63,389 nucleotides of DNA from Opitutales bacterium (GTDB lineage: Bacteria > Verrucomicrobiota > Verrucomicrobiia > Opitutales > JABSRG01): the NCBI GenBank assembly GCA_028280845.1, contig JANQKZ010000004.1, positions 1 to 63,389 on the forward strand. The letters are read 5' to 3'. Numbering within the stretch: position 1 is the first letter of the stretch; each line of letters begins with the position of its first letter. The notes under the pieces are model-generated. The model was not told the DNA's origin. It worked only from the letters and a program-made list of their open reading frames with translations, and did no database searches. Position numbers and translations under genes: made by a program. This document shows positions 37,374-45,884 of this stretch, piece by piece.

Positions 37374-38066
37374 CTATGTAAAGTTAATGAATTCGACGAG
37401 GTAAATGGCCGTGAAAATCACAATCCAGACGATATCGACAAAGTGCCAATATAATCCCGCCACCTCTACATCCATGGCCGAGCCGTGGATGTCGTGTTCC
37501 ATGCGGCCGGTGAAGGAGTAAAAATACAGACCGATGAGCCAGAGGACGCCGATGGCGACGTGAGTGCCGTGGGTGCCCGTTAAGACAAAGAAGGTTGATC
37601 CAAATGTGCCGGTTGAAAGCGTGAAGCCTTCCCAGACCAGGTTGCCGTCCGCGTCATGCTTGCCGTAGACAAATTCGGTGAATTCAAAGACCTGGCAAGT
37701 CAGGAAGATAATCCCGAAAAAGACCACCCCGAGCACATTGTTGCGAAAGCTCTTAAGCTCACCCTTGTGCATGGCTGATACCGCGAGGGCCATGAGGAAG
37801 GAGCTCATGAGCAGGATGAAGGTGGAGAAGGAGGTCAGCGGGATATTGAACACTACAGTCGGATCGACTGGGCCGTCCGGATAGACCTTACGATAAATCA
37901 GATGGGTGGAGATCAGGGTTCCGAAAAACATACAATCGGAAGCCAGAAACAACCACATGATTAGTTTCTTGTTCTCGATACCCGTCGACGTGGCGGTGTG
38001 GTCGATATGACCGTGGCCATGCCCGTGATCATCGTGGGAGTTGGAAAGTGCAGCAGCGTCGCTCAT
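37374..38066 (-). CDS. coxC: Cytochrome c oxidase subunit III
   Basis: Subunit III of heme-copper oxidases stabilises the core and proton uptake. The 230-residue, five-helix protein has MWLFLASDCMFFGTLIS, GSTFFVLTGTHGTHVAIGV and VEVAGLYWHFVDIVWIVIF, all typical. The N-terminus is unusually His-rich (HDDHGHGHGHIDHTATSTG), which could bind metal or simply be a variable tail. It sits 12 bp downstream of coxA. Confidence 0.94.
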   Translation of the reverse strand: MSDAAALSNSHDDHGHGHGHIDHTATSTGIENKKLIMWLFLASDCMFFGTLISTHLIYRKVYPDGPVDPTVVFNIPLTSFSTFILLMSSFLMALAVSAMHKGELKSFRNNVLGVVFFGIIFLTCQVFEFTEFVYGKHDADGNLVWEGFTLSTGTFGSTFFVLTGTHGTHVAIGVLWLIGLYFYSFTGRMEHDIHGSAMDVEVAGLYWHFVDIVWIVIFTAIYLVEFINFT

Positions 38067-38078
38067 GAAGAAAGGAAA

Positions 38079-40118
38079 TTAGCGGTGGACCTCTTCTGAA
38101 ACCGGGGCGCCGGAGCCTGTCGGTGCGGGCTTGGAATCTTCGCCATCCTCCTCCTCGGGGTGAAGGTGGTAGCCGCCGGGGCCTTCCAGGGACCACATGA
38201 TGATGCCGAAAACGAGGATGGTCAGGCCGAGAATGGCCAGCCAGCCCATGTAGGGGACACCGGCGTGCTTGATGGGGAAGGCAATGCCCAGGATGAGGAA
38301 GCCGCAGGAGGCGAAGAGTGGCCACCAGGATTGGCTGGGCATGTGGATGCCGTGATCTTCCTTCTGCCATCCGATTTTTTGTTTGGCAGACCCGTATTTG
38401 TGGGCAAACCAGCAATCCCGGGCAGGGATTTTAGGCACCGCAGCAAAGTTATAATGTTTAGGAGGCGAGCTGATGGCCCATTCGAGGGTTCGGCCATCCC
38501 ATGGATCGTTCCCAGCGGGTTTTCCCTTCGTTACACAGAGATATATATCGATGAGGAACAGGAGGATTCCCATTGCGAGGATGAATGCGCCAATGGTGCA
38601 GACCATGTTCATTGCTCCCCACTCGTTGACGGCAAGATAGGTATGGGTGCGGCGGGGCATCCCAAGAAGCCCGAGGAAGTGCATAGGGAAGAATGTGATG
38701 TTAAGCCCGACGACGATCGTGCCGGCGACCCAGTTGCTGAGAGCTCCCGTCCACATCTTGCCATAGACTTTGGGCAACCAGAAATAAATGCCACCGATCA
38801 GTGCGAGGACGGAGCCCCCGATCAACACGTAGTGGAAGTGGGCTACAACGAAGTAGCTGTCCTGTTGCTGGGCATCTGCAGGGGCGGAGGAGTGCATGAT
38901 GCCGGAGAATCCGCCCATCATAAACATCCAGACAAACCCCAATGCAAAAATCATAGGAGCGGTCAGTTTAATCCGACCTCCCCAGAGGGTGCCGATCCAG
39001 TTAAAAATCTTAACTCCGGTAGGTACCGCAATAGCCATCGTGAGGAGGGAAAACGCGGCGGTGGCGATTTTCCCCAAACCGGTGGTAAACATATGATGGC
39101 TCCAGACGGCAAAGCCAAGGAACCCGATGACCGCCCCGGAGAAGATGACGATGGGATAGCCGAAGAGAGGCTTCCGGGAAAAAGTGGGGAGGATTTCGGA
39201 AACGATCCCCATGGCGGGCAGGATGAGGATGTAGACCTCGGGGTGTCCAAAGACCCAGAACAGGTGTTGCCAGAGGATGGGTTGGCCACCTTGGGAGACG
39301 CGGAAGAAATTGGTGCCAAAGTTCCGGTCGAACATCAATTCCGCCAGCGCGATGGTGATGGCGGGAAAAGCCAGGATGATGAGGAAGGCAGTCACCAGGG
39401 TCATCCAGGTAAAGACCGGCATGCGCATCATTTTCATCCCAGGAGCGCGCATGTTGATGATGGTGACAATAAAGTTTAACGAAGCGGCGATCGAAGCGAC
39501 CCCCAGAATTTGCAGGCTGATGATCCAGAAATCTCCTCCGATGCCGGAGTAGAGCTCCGAGCTGAGCGGGGCGTATCCAAACCAGCCGACGGCTGGTACA
39601 ATATCGGTGAGGGTGACGGTGCCGGATTTCAGATTGAATGCCTCAGACCCCATATATTGCATAACCTGGAAAAACCAGCTGGCGTTGAGCACAATGGCCC
39701 CGGCCATAAAGGTCCAGAGACTGAAGGAATTCAGTCGGGGAAAGGCAACGTCTCGAGCCCCAATCTGGAGAGGGACCAGGTAATTGAAGAAGGCGGCACT
39801 CAGAGGCATGACCGCGAGGAAGATCATGGTCGTGCCGTGCATGGTGAAGAGCTGGTTATACAGCTGAGCGGAAATCAGATCATTTTCAGGGACAGCCAAC
39901 TGAGCCCGAATGATGAGAGCTTCGATCCCGCCGACGACAAAAAAGAAGAGGGCGGCAGCTCCATACATGATGCCGATTTTCTTGTGGTCGACCGTAGTCA
40001 ACCAATCTACCCAGAAGGATTTACTATGATCCGGGCGGGTCAGGCCTAGCGCGCTCTTTTCCGCAACAAGGCCGTGGTCGGGGGAGTGAGGAAGGGTGTC
40101 CGTGGTAGCTGTGCTCAT
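38079..40118 (-). CDS. coxA: Cytochrome c oxidase subunit I (caa3 / A1 type)
   Basis: This is the catalytic subunit carrying heme a, heme a3 and CuB. The low-spin heme His is in LFTMHGTTMIF. FGHPEVYILILP holds the CuB His, the cross-linked Tyr and the D-channel Glu that marks A1 oxidases. SHHMFTTGLG supplies the CuB His pair, and HFHYVLIGG the heme a3/a ligands. At 679 residues it is longer than classical subunit I; two extra helices near the C-terminus (SWWPLFASCGFLILGIAF; MGWLAILGLTILVFGII) match the subunit I-III fusions of caa3 oxidases. It lies 15 bp after coxB. Confidence 0.96.
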   Translation of the reverse strand: MSTATTDTLPHSPDHGLVAEKSALGLTRPDHSKSFWVDWLTTVDHKKIGIMYGAAALFFFVVGGIEALIIRAQLAVPENDLISAQLYNQLFTMHGTTMIFLAVMPLSAAFFNYLVPLQIGARDVAFPRLNSFSLWTFMAGAIVLNASWFFQVMQYMGSEAFNLKSGTVTLTDIVPAVGWFGYAPLSSELYSGIGGDFWIISLQILGVASIAASLNFIVTIINMRAPGMKMMRMPVFTWMTLVTAFLIILAFPAITIALAELMFDRNFGTNFFRVSQGGQPILWQHLFWVFGHPEVYILILPAMGIVSEILPTFSRKPLFGYPIVIFSGAVIGFLGFAVWSHHMFTTGLGKIATAAFSLLTMAIAVPTGVKIFNWIGTLWGGRIKLTAPMIFALGFVWMFMMGGFSGIMHSSAPADAQQQDSYFVVAHFHYVLIGGSVLALIGGIYFWLPKVYGKMWTGALSNWVAGTIVVGLNITFFPMHFLGLLGMPRRTHTYLAVNEWGAMNMVCTIGAFILAMGILLFLIDIYLCVTKGKPAGNDPWDGRTLEWAISSPPKHYNFAAVPKIPARDCWFAHKYGSAKQKIGWQKEDHGIHMPSQSWWPLFASCGFLILGIAFPIKHAGVPYMGWLAILGLTILVFGIIMWSLEGPGGYHLHPEEEDGEDSKPAPTGSGAPVSEEVHR

Positions 40119-40133
40119 GGCCGGGAGTGAAAC

Positions 40134-41465
40134 TTATTGGAGGGTTTGCAACCAGGTTGCGATTTTCGCTACCTCCTCGCGGGTGAGCGGGTTGGCATCG
40201 GGATCTTCGGGATTGATGATGTGCTGGAGTGCATTGTCTCCGTAATACATCAGATTGCCGGGCTTGATGTCCTGCGAGGCATAAATCCAATCCACAAGGT
40301 TTTCATACTGCTTGCCGGCATTGATTCCTCCGTCGGCGGACATATGATCCATCCAGCCGGCGGCCAGTGAGGTCCGGCTGCCGACTTTTGTGAGGTCCGG
40401 GCCCAACACGCCGTTGGAGGATGGGCTGCCCTCTACCTTATGACACTGGATGCAGGTTCCTTTTGTGTGATAGAGGTAGGCGCCTTCCTGAATGGGGTCC
40501 CCTGCCAGGCTGGAGGGATCGCCGAGGGCTCTGGCAAACCAAGCTCCCCAGTCGCCTCCGCCATCGGGCGCGGGGGCGGGTTGTTTCTGCTCGGCGACCC
40601 AGGCTTCAAATTCTTCAGGAGATACTACCTTGGTGCGGAAGAGCATGTAGGCGTGGGAATCGCCGCAGAACTCCGCACATTGGCCGTAATACATATCGTA
40701 GACCTCTGCTTCGAGATAGTTCTCGTATTCAGCCCGGTGGCCTTCCTGCATCGGCGGGAGGCCCTGGTCAAGGAGCCATTCATTATAGGAATTGCCGGCC
40801 TGGATCCACATCCAGTTGTTGCGACCGGGTATCAGGTCGACCTTTCCGGCTATTTTGGGAAGCCAGAAGGAGTGGATGACGTCTTTGCTGCGCAGCTCGA
40901 GCCTGACTACCTTACCAGCGGGGATGACAAATTCATTGCCTGTGGTCAGGCCCAATTGGGGATACTCGAAGGCCCACCACCATTGGTAGCCTTCGGCACG
41001 AATGGTAAGGACTTCTTCTTCCTCCCCAGGGGATAGGAATTCCCCTCCATAGTAGGCTCCCAGGTGGCTGTCGGGCCGGTCGGGCATATCGTGGGTGATC
41101 CAGATGGCCTGGACCGTTGGCACGGCGATGATGACCAACATGAACACCGAACTGGCAATCAAGCCGATTTCGATGAGGGGGTTGCCGTGAGAGTTTTGGG
41201 GAATGGGGGTCTCGGGCTGTCCCGGGCGCTCACGGTATTTCCAGACCACATACAGAAAGGCCCCCCCGACTACGACAAAGAGGAACACGCAGACATAGAC
41301 TGTGATCATAAACAGATCGAATTGAATCTGTGCGATCGGTCCCTTAGGGTCCAGGGTAGAGGTGCGCCCGGTCCATGCGCATCCGGTGAAAAGGAGAGGA
41401 AGGGCCAGGGTGAAAAGAGCAAAAAACTTTGAAACTATCCTGAGGGAATTCTGTCCAGGAAACAT
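40134..41465 (-). CDS. coxB: Cytochrome c oxidase subunit II fused to cytochrome c
   Basis: The protein begins with a lipoprotein signal (LFTGC, lipid Cys C29) and two transmembrane helices. A CuA cupredoxin domain (H in VIHSFWLPK; YGQCAEFCGDSHAYMLF with C, E, C, H, M) leads to a C-terminal cytochrome c domain with CIQCH heme attachment and a Met ligand in PGNLMYYG. This fusion defines a caa3-type oxidase, which accepts electrons through its own cytochrome c. The 443-residue length fits. It is the first gene of the minus-strand oxidase operon, divergent from azurin. Confidence 0.95.
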   Translation of the reverse strand: MFPGQNSLRIVSKFFALFTLALPLLFTGCAWTGRTSTLDPKGPIAQIQFDLFMITVYVCVFLFVVVGGAFLYVVWKYRERPGQPETPIPQNSHGNPLIEIGLIASSVFMLVIIAVPTVQAIWITHDMPDRPDSHLGAYYGGEFLSPGEEEEVLTIRAEGYQWWWAFEYPQLGLTTGNEFVIPAGKVVRLELRSKDVIHSFWLPKIAGKVDLIPGRNNWMWIQAGNSYNEWLLDQGLPPMQEGHRAEYENYLEAEVYDMYYGQCAEFCGDSHAYMLFRTKVVSPEEFEAWVAEQKQPAPAPDGGGDWGAWFARALGDPSSLAGDPIQEGAYLYHTKGTCIQCHKVEGSPSSNGVLGPDLTKVGSRTSLAAGWMDHMSADGGINAGKQYENLVDWIYASQDIKPGNLMYYGDNALQHIINPEDPDANPLTREEVAKIATWLQTLQ

Positions 41466-41665
41466 ACGTAAAAACCTTATAAGGAGTGCATTCCGAATGC
41501 GTGCAATCGAGTAGTTTGAAACTGCTTAAGTGAAAAACTGATAGCAAGCATAAGCAAAGAAAAAGGCCAGAGAAAAAGCAGGTGAAATGCAGGCTATTAG
41601 CATATTTATGTAAGCTCCCCGAGGATGGCTTGCCATAAGGTAGATTACTGGAAATCCTTGACTCT

Positions 41666-42208
41666 ATGCTATTTGGAAAAATTCGTCACTTCCCTCTCCC
41701 CGTTATGTTGCTGTTCACCCTCATTTTAACGGCGTGTAAACCAGTCAATAGGGAGGGAGGTGGAAGATCTGCCGCTTCTGAAATCGCTCCGGTTGCGGTG
41801 AGCCCGGGGGTCTACACGCTGGACATGCCAGTGAGCGACCTGATGCAGTTTCCACTTAAGCGATTCTCTCTCCCGGCTGGATCCACCCTGACACTCACTT
41901 TGCGGCACACGGGTGGAATGAGCTTGGAGCTGATGGGCCACAACTGGGTGCTGCTGGATAAGGAGACGCCGGTAGAGTCCTTTGTGGGGGAAGCCTCCGG
42001 GGCGGTAGATTCGGATTATGTTCCGACCACCGGGTGGGACGGGGCCGTGTTGGCCAAAACGAGGATGTTAGGGGGTGGGCAATCCGATACCATCACCTTT
42101 GAAGTTCCGGCCGAGCCGGGGGACTATCCGTATGTCTGCACCTTCCCCGGACACTTCTTCGCGGGGATGAAGGGAGTATTGGAAGTGAGGGGAGAGAGCA
42201 AAGAGTAG
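41666..42208 (+). CDS. Azurin-like cupredoxin lipoprotein
   Basis: A signal peptide with lipobox LTAC (lipid Cys C24) predicts membrane anchoring. The rest is a type 1 copper protein of the azurin family with ligands H92 (MGHNWVLL), C158, H163 and M168 (YVCTFPGHFFAGMKG). Such proteins shuttle single electrons in the periplasm. The ATG at 41666 is needed to include the positively charged start of the signal. Its position between the divergent coxB and the heme-synthesis genes suggests that it feeds the caa3 oxidase, which is inference. Confidence 0.93.
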   Translation: MLFGKIRHFPLPVMLLFTLILTACKPVNREGGGRSAASEIAPVAVSPGVYTLDMPVSDLMQFPLKRFSLPAGSTLTLTLRHTGGMSLELMGHNWVLLDKETPVESFVGEASGAVDSDYVPTTGWDGAVLAKTRMLGGGQSDTITFEVPAEPGDYPYVCTFPGHFFAGMKGVLEVRGESKE

Positions 42209-42242
42209 AGGGATTCCAAGCCTTCTCAGTTTAGTCTTTCCC

Positions 42243-42686
42243 CTATACAAACCAGTGATAGAGGAAGAAATAAACGAGCACTCCGGTGATAGACACATAG
42301 TACCATAGAGGAAAGGTCCAGCGGGCCCATGCTTTGTGTTTTTCTTCCCGTCCCTGGATAGCGAGGTAGAGGGTGCGGAGGATGAGGGGGACGATGACCA
42401 TGGCCAGGATGACGTGAGAGATCAACATGATATAATAGATCGCCTGCCACATGCCCTCCCCCTGGAAGGTCGTGTTGATCTCACCCCCGGTCATCCCCCG
42501 TAAGGTCTTGTGACCCACGTAAAAAATGAGGAATAAGACCGACAGGGAAAAGGCACTGATCATCATGTTACGGTGAGCTTCTTTTTTTCCGGATTTGATA
42601 AAAATGAAGCCGAGGGTCAGGCATACGGTAGCCAGCCCGTTGAGAGAGGCATTGATCGAGGGGAGGACTTGTATCCAGAATTCCAT
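42243..42686 (-). CDS. DUF420 membrane protein, cytochrome oxidase-associated
   Basis: The 147-residue protein has four helices and the family landmarks LPSINASLNGLATVCLTLGFIFIKSGKKEAHRNMM and YYIMLISHVILAMVIVPLILRTLY, with conserved His near the membrane surface. DUF420 genes are usually linked to heme A and oxidase assembly genes, as here downstream of ctaB. The exact function is not established. Confidence 0.88.
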   Translation of the reverse strand: MEFWIQVLPSINASLNGLATVCLTLGFIFIKSGKKEAHRNMMISAFSLSVLFLIFYVGHKTLRGMTGGEINTTFQGEGMWQAIYYIMLISHVILAMVIVPLILRTLYLAIQGREEKHKAWARWTFPLWYYVSITGVLVYFFLYHWFV

Positions 42687-42726
42687 GATTTTCTAAAATG
42701 CTTGAGATAATCAACTGAACGGGACA

Positions 42727-42749
42727 GCGCAGCAAGTCTGCGCCCTACA
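42727..42749 (-). repeat. REP-like palindrome, GTAGGGC family, copy 4
   Basis: Minus strand TGTAGG-GCGCAG-ACTTG-CTGCGC: a perfect 6-bp stem around a 5-base loop, preceded by TGTAGG. It lies in the 137-bp spacer between ctaB and the DUF420 gene, which contains no gene. Confidence 0.55.
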
Positions 42750-42823
42750 GTTTATGTTCAATAATCCGACCTGCCGGGGGGCTCCATTTGAGGGGATAGG
42801 CGGCACCAGGCCAGACCATGCGG

Positions 42824-43774
42824 TTACCCGACGAGCAGAATATCCAGCACAAGGCTGGCGAGTAAAAGCGGGAGGTAGAGAATGGAAGCCATGAACAGTT
42901 TTTTGGCCGCCCGGTTCTTTTTCTGCTCTCCCCCCATAAAAAGAACTGCCCGGTGCAGGATGTAAGCCCCGCATCCCAGGGCAACCGCTCCATAGGCCAG
43001 GGAGGCATATCCAAGGACAACCGGAGCCAGCGAACTGATGATCAGCAGGCCGGTAAATCCGAGGCTTTCCCAGGCGATGCGTTTGCCCTCCGGGTCCACT
43101 ACCGGTAGCATGCGATAGCCCGCTTGGGCGTAGTCATCCCGGTAGGTCCAGGCAATGGCATAAAAGTGGGGCATTTGCCAGGTGAAGAGGATGGCAAAAA
43201 GGATCCATCCAAAAGAACCGATTTCGCCGGTTGCGGCGGACCACCCGATTAGTGGAGGGACTGCACCGGGAACGGCACCCACAATGGTGTTTGTCACGCT
43301 GACCTTTTTGAGGGGGGTATAGACCAGAATGTAAGAAAAAATGGTGAAGGCGGCCAGAGCCGCGCTGAGGGGGTGTGTCCCCAGGTACAAGAGGCCGATC
43401 CCGAGGGCGCTGATGACCAGACCAAAGGTAAGGGCGTGACTGGGTTGAATGGCGCCGGAGGGAATGGGGCGTTTCTGGGTGCGCGCCATCTTTGCGTCTG
43501 TCTGATGCTCCCACCACTGGTTGAGCACGGCTGCTCCGCCGGCCGCCAGGGAAGTGCCGATGATGAGAAAGCCCAAGGTGGATAAATCCCGCGCTGCATC
43601 GGCGACCAGGTAACCTACGATGGCGGTGACAATGGAAAGGAAACTCAGCCGTGGCTTGGTCAGTTCCAGGTAATCTGAAAAACCAGCCCGAGCTGCTACG
43701 GAGCTCCCCACTAATGAACGGGTCGAGCCAGGGGCGCCGTTGCTGAGCGCATCTTCTGAGGGCTGGGATGACAT
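42824..43774 (-). CDS. ctaB: Protoheme IX farnesyltransferase (heme O synthase)
   Basis: CtaB attaches a farnesyl group to protoheme to make heme O. The 316-residue UbiA-family protein has about seven to nine helices. The prenyl-binding motifs are AVLNQWWEHQTDAKMARTQKRPIPSG (N-x3-D-x3-D) and the YRDDYAQAGYRMLPVVDPEG loop. It starts 9 bp after ctaA, so heme O and heme A synthases are co-transcribed. Confidence 0.95.
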   Translation of the reverse strand: MSSQPSEDALSNGAPGSTRSLVGSSVAARAGFSDYLELTKPRLSFLSIVTAIVGYLVADAARDLSTLGFLIIGTSLAAGGAAVLNQWWEHQTDAKMARTQKRPIPSGAIQPSHALTFGLVISALGIGLLYLGTHPLSAALAAFTIFSYILVYTPLKKVSVTNTIVGAVPGAVPPLIGWSAATGEIGSFGWILFAILFTWQMPHFYAIAWTYRDDYAQAGYRMLPVVDPEGKRIAWESLGFTGLLIISSLAPVVLGYASLAYGAVALGCGAYILHRAVLFMGGEQKKNRAAKKLFMASILYLPLLLASLVLDILLVG

Positions 43775-43783
43775 AAAAACAGG

Positions 43784-44800
43784 TTATTGAGCTTCGACCT
43801 TGGAAGGGGTGGCTTTAAGTGGAGCCGCCTTCGTTTGGTGAGTCGATTTCGAGGAAAGGCGAAACGTAAGAAATGTCAAAGCATACGTTTGTGCCATGAG
43901 AAAAGCACCCACTAACATGTGGTAGGTAGCGGCGTGCGGGTTTTTCATGGTCCAAATCGTGAGGGCCCCCAGATAGATCTGTAGCGTAAGGGTGAGGGTG
44001 ACCGTGATGGCCAGCCAGCCAAAGGCCTGGCGGGTCTGGGCATAAGACCAGAGTTTGGAAAGAAAGACCAGGAGGATACCGGTTACGAGGATGGCGCCGA
44101 CGCGGTGGATGAAATGGACGCCGATACCGAAATTCCAGAAGGTTGGAATAAGCCCGCCTTCCGGGACAAAAGGAAAGGTGGGAATGGCCAGGCCGGCTCC
44201 GGCGTGCCGCATGACAGCTCCGGCCAAAATCTGCAAAAAGATGCCCACGCAGGCAATGATGCCCCAGTGTTGAATCGTGTGGGGAACCGGTCGGGACAGC
44301 CCGGCGCTGCGATTGATCCATGGTTTGGAGCAGACGATGCTCAGCGAGACCAGCAGGCAAATCACGATTTGTGCGCCGCAGGCATGCAGGACGGCAAAGG
44401 TCTGGGCGATGAGGTTGTGCTGAGCCTCGATATTCTGGATGTCGAGGAGCACGCGAAGGCCGCCAAGGAGCCCCTGGAAAATGATCATAGCGAGGAGCGC
44501 CCAGGCCAGGCGACGCACTCCAACCCGACTTTCACGAAGTTGAGTCCAGATCACGAGGCCAATTGATAGAAGGCCCAGCTTCATGCCGAGGAGGCGGTGG
44601 CTGTGCTCGGCGAGCTGGTCCTGATCCTGCATCCAGCCTTCCGGGTTGAGCGATCCATTGGATAGGGGCCAATCGAGAAACGCCATGCCCGCCTGGATGC
44701 TCGTTGTGAACCCGCCGGCGTAGAGCAAAAAAGTAGACCAGACTAAGGCAAAAAAGCAGAACCAGGCTAACCCTGGCTTATATGAATCTGTACGCTGCAT
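43784..44800 (-). CDS. ctaA: Heme A synthase
   Basis: CtaA oxidises heme O to heme A, the cofactor of the caa3 oxidase encoded next door. The 338-residue protein has eight helices in two pseudo-repeats, with the heme-ligand histidines in LAEHSRLLGMKLGL-type (AEHSHRLLGMKLG), EAQHNLIAQTFAVLHACGAQ, FGIGVHFIHRVGAI and ATYHMLVGAFLM. The N-terminal FTTSIQAGMAFLDWPL is also typical. It is the promoter-proximal gene of the ctaA-ctaB unit, divergent from the SCO gene. Confidence 0.94.
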   Translation of the reverse strand: MQRTDSYKPGLAWFCFFALVWSTFLLYAGGFTTSIQAGMAFLDWPLSNGSLNPEGWMQDQDQLAEHSHRLLGMKLGLLSIGLVIWTQLRESRVGVRRLAWALLAMIIFQGLLGGLRVLLDIQNIEAQHNLIAQTFAVLHACGAQIVICLLVSLSIVCSKPWINRSAGLSRPVPHTIQHWGIIACVGIFLQILAGAVMRHAGAGLAIPTFPFVPEGGLIPTFWNFGIGVHFIHRVGAILVTGILLVFLSKLWSYAQTRQAFGWLAITVTLTLTLQIYLGALTIWTMKNPHAATYHMLVGAFLMAQTYALTFLTFRLSSKSTHQTKAAPLKATPSKVEAQ

Positions 44801-45027
44801 TAAAAGCTGTCAAAGCATGGGACATTCAACCCCAAGATCAAGCCTTCCCGTATTTGGATTAATCCGGCTAATTATGAGTATTAATGACTCGCCTGGATGC
44901 GGACAGACGGAGCCTGCTCTTGATTCAGTTTTTTTGGACAGCGAGGGAATCGGGGGTAGGGAGGAACAAATTTAGCCCTTCATTGACCTACTGCTTCGTC
45001 ACCCCTATGGTGAATCTTTTACTCACT

Positions 45028-45879
45028 ATGAATCTTCGAAAGGCAGTTGGTTTCGCTCTTTGGTTTTTTGTGATCCCTGGGTCAGCGATCTTCGCGGAAA
45101 CGCTCATCCATACGAAGGTGTCCGCTGTAGATGCGGAGGCTCGGACCCTATCTCTTGAGGCTAACCCGGAAGGTGGCCTTGATGCCGGGGTCGTTGCAAG
45201 GGTGAACCCGGGAGATGTGGCGATCGGGTATGCCGGCCGGCCAGTCCAAGGTCGTTTGTTGGAGTCTGGAGGTGCTTGGCGTTTGGAGACCATATGGCCG
45301 GAAGATCCCGTCCTGGTGCAGACCATGAACGATGTGAATACGCAGCTCCGTCGGGATACGGCTACCCGAGGCCGGCGGATGGTCCGGGTACAAGGCGACC
45401 AGATGCCCCAGTTTGCCCTCTGGGATGAGCAAGGCAACTTGCGGCAGGGCCGGGATTTCCGGGGTAAGTTTATCATCTTAAATTTTATATTTTCCCGGTG
45501 TCCCGTACCGACCATGTGTCCGGCCAACACGACACGGATGGCCAGGCTCCAGCGTGAAATGGAAGAGAGGGGGTGGTCCGATCAGGTAGAGCTGGTGTCC
45601 ATCACATTGGACCCGGAATATGACACGCCCGGGGTGTTGAATTATTATGGGTCATCCCGTGGGATCGATCTGGGCAACTTCACCTTCCTGACCGGACCCA
45701 AACCCGTGGTGGATGATTTGTTAAAACAGTTTGGCATCCTCACCATCGAAAAAGACGGAACCATCGATCACACCATGGCGACGCTTATTATTGACGCCAA
45801 CGGTAAGATCCAGCATCGGAAAGATGGCTCCCGTTGGAGTGTCGAAGATTTTCTATCCCGGCTGGAAGCCATGCTTTAA
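45028..45879 (+). CDS. SCO1/SenC-family copper chaperone with extra N-terminal domain
   Basis: A signal peptide (MNLRKAVGFALWFFVIPGSAIFAE) is followed by ~90 residues of a beta-rich domain (LIHTKVSAVDAEARTLSLE...VARVNPGDVAIGYAG) and then a thioredoxin-fold SCO domain. Its copper site is C158-P-V-P-T-M-C164 plus His in DGTIDHTMATLIID. Classical SCO proteins have CxxxC; here the spacing is CX5C, as in some other homologues I recall. SCO delivers copper to CuA of subunit II. The start may also be the ATG at 45007 or 44884; 45028 gives the cleanest signal peptide. Confidence 0.88.
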   Translation: MNLRKAVGFALWFFVIPGSAIFAETLIHTKVSAVDAEARTLSLEANPEGGLDAGVVARVNPGDVAIGYAGRPVQGRLLESGGAWRLETIWPEDPVLVQTMNDVNTQLRRDTATRGRRMVRVQGDQMPQFALWDEQGNLRQGRDFRGKFIILNFIFSRCPVPTMCPANTTRMARLQREMEERGWSDQVELVSITLDPEYDTPGVLNYYGSSRGIDLGNFTFLTGPKPVVDDLLKQFGILTIEKDGTIDHTMATLIIDANGKIQHRKDGSRWSVEDFLSRLEAML

Positions 45880-45884
45880 CCACC

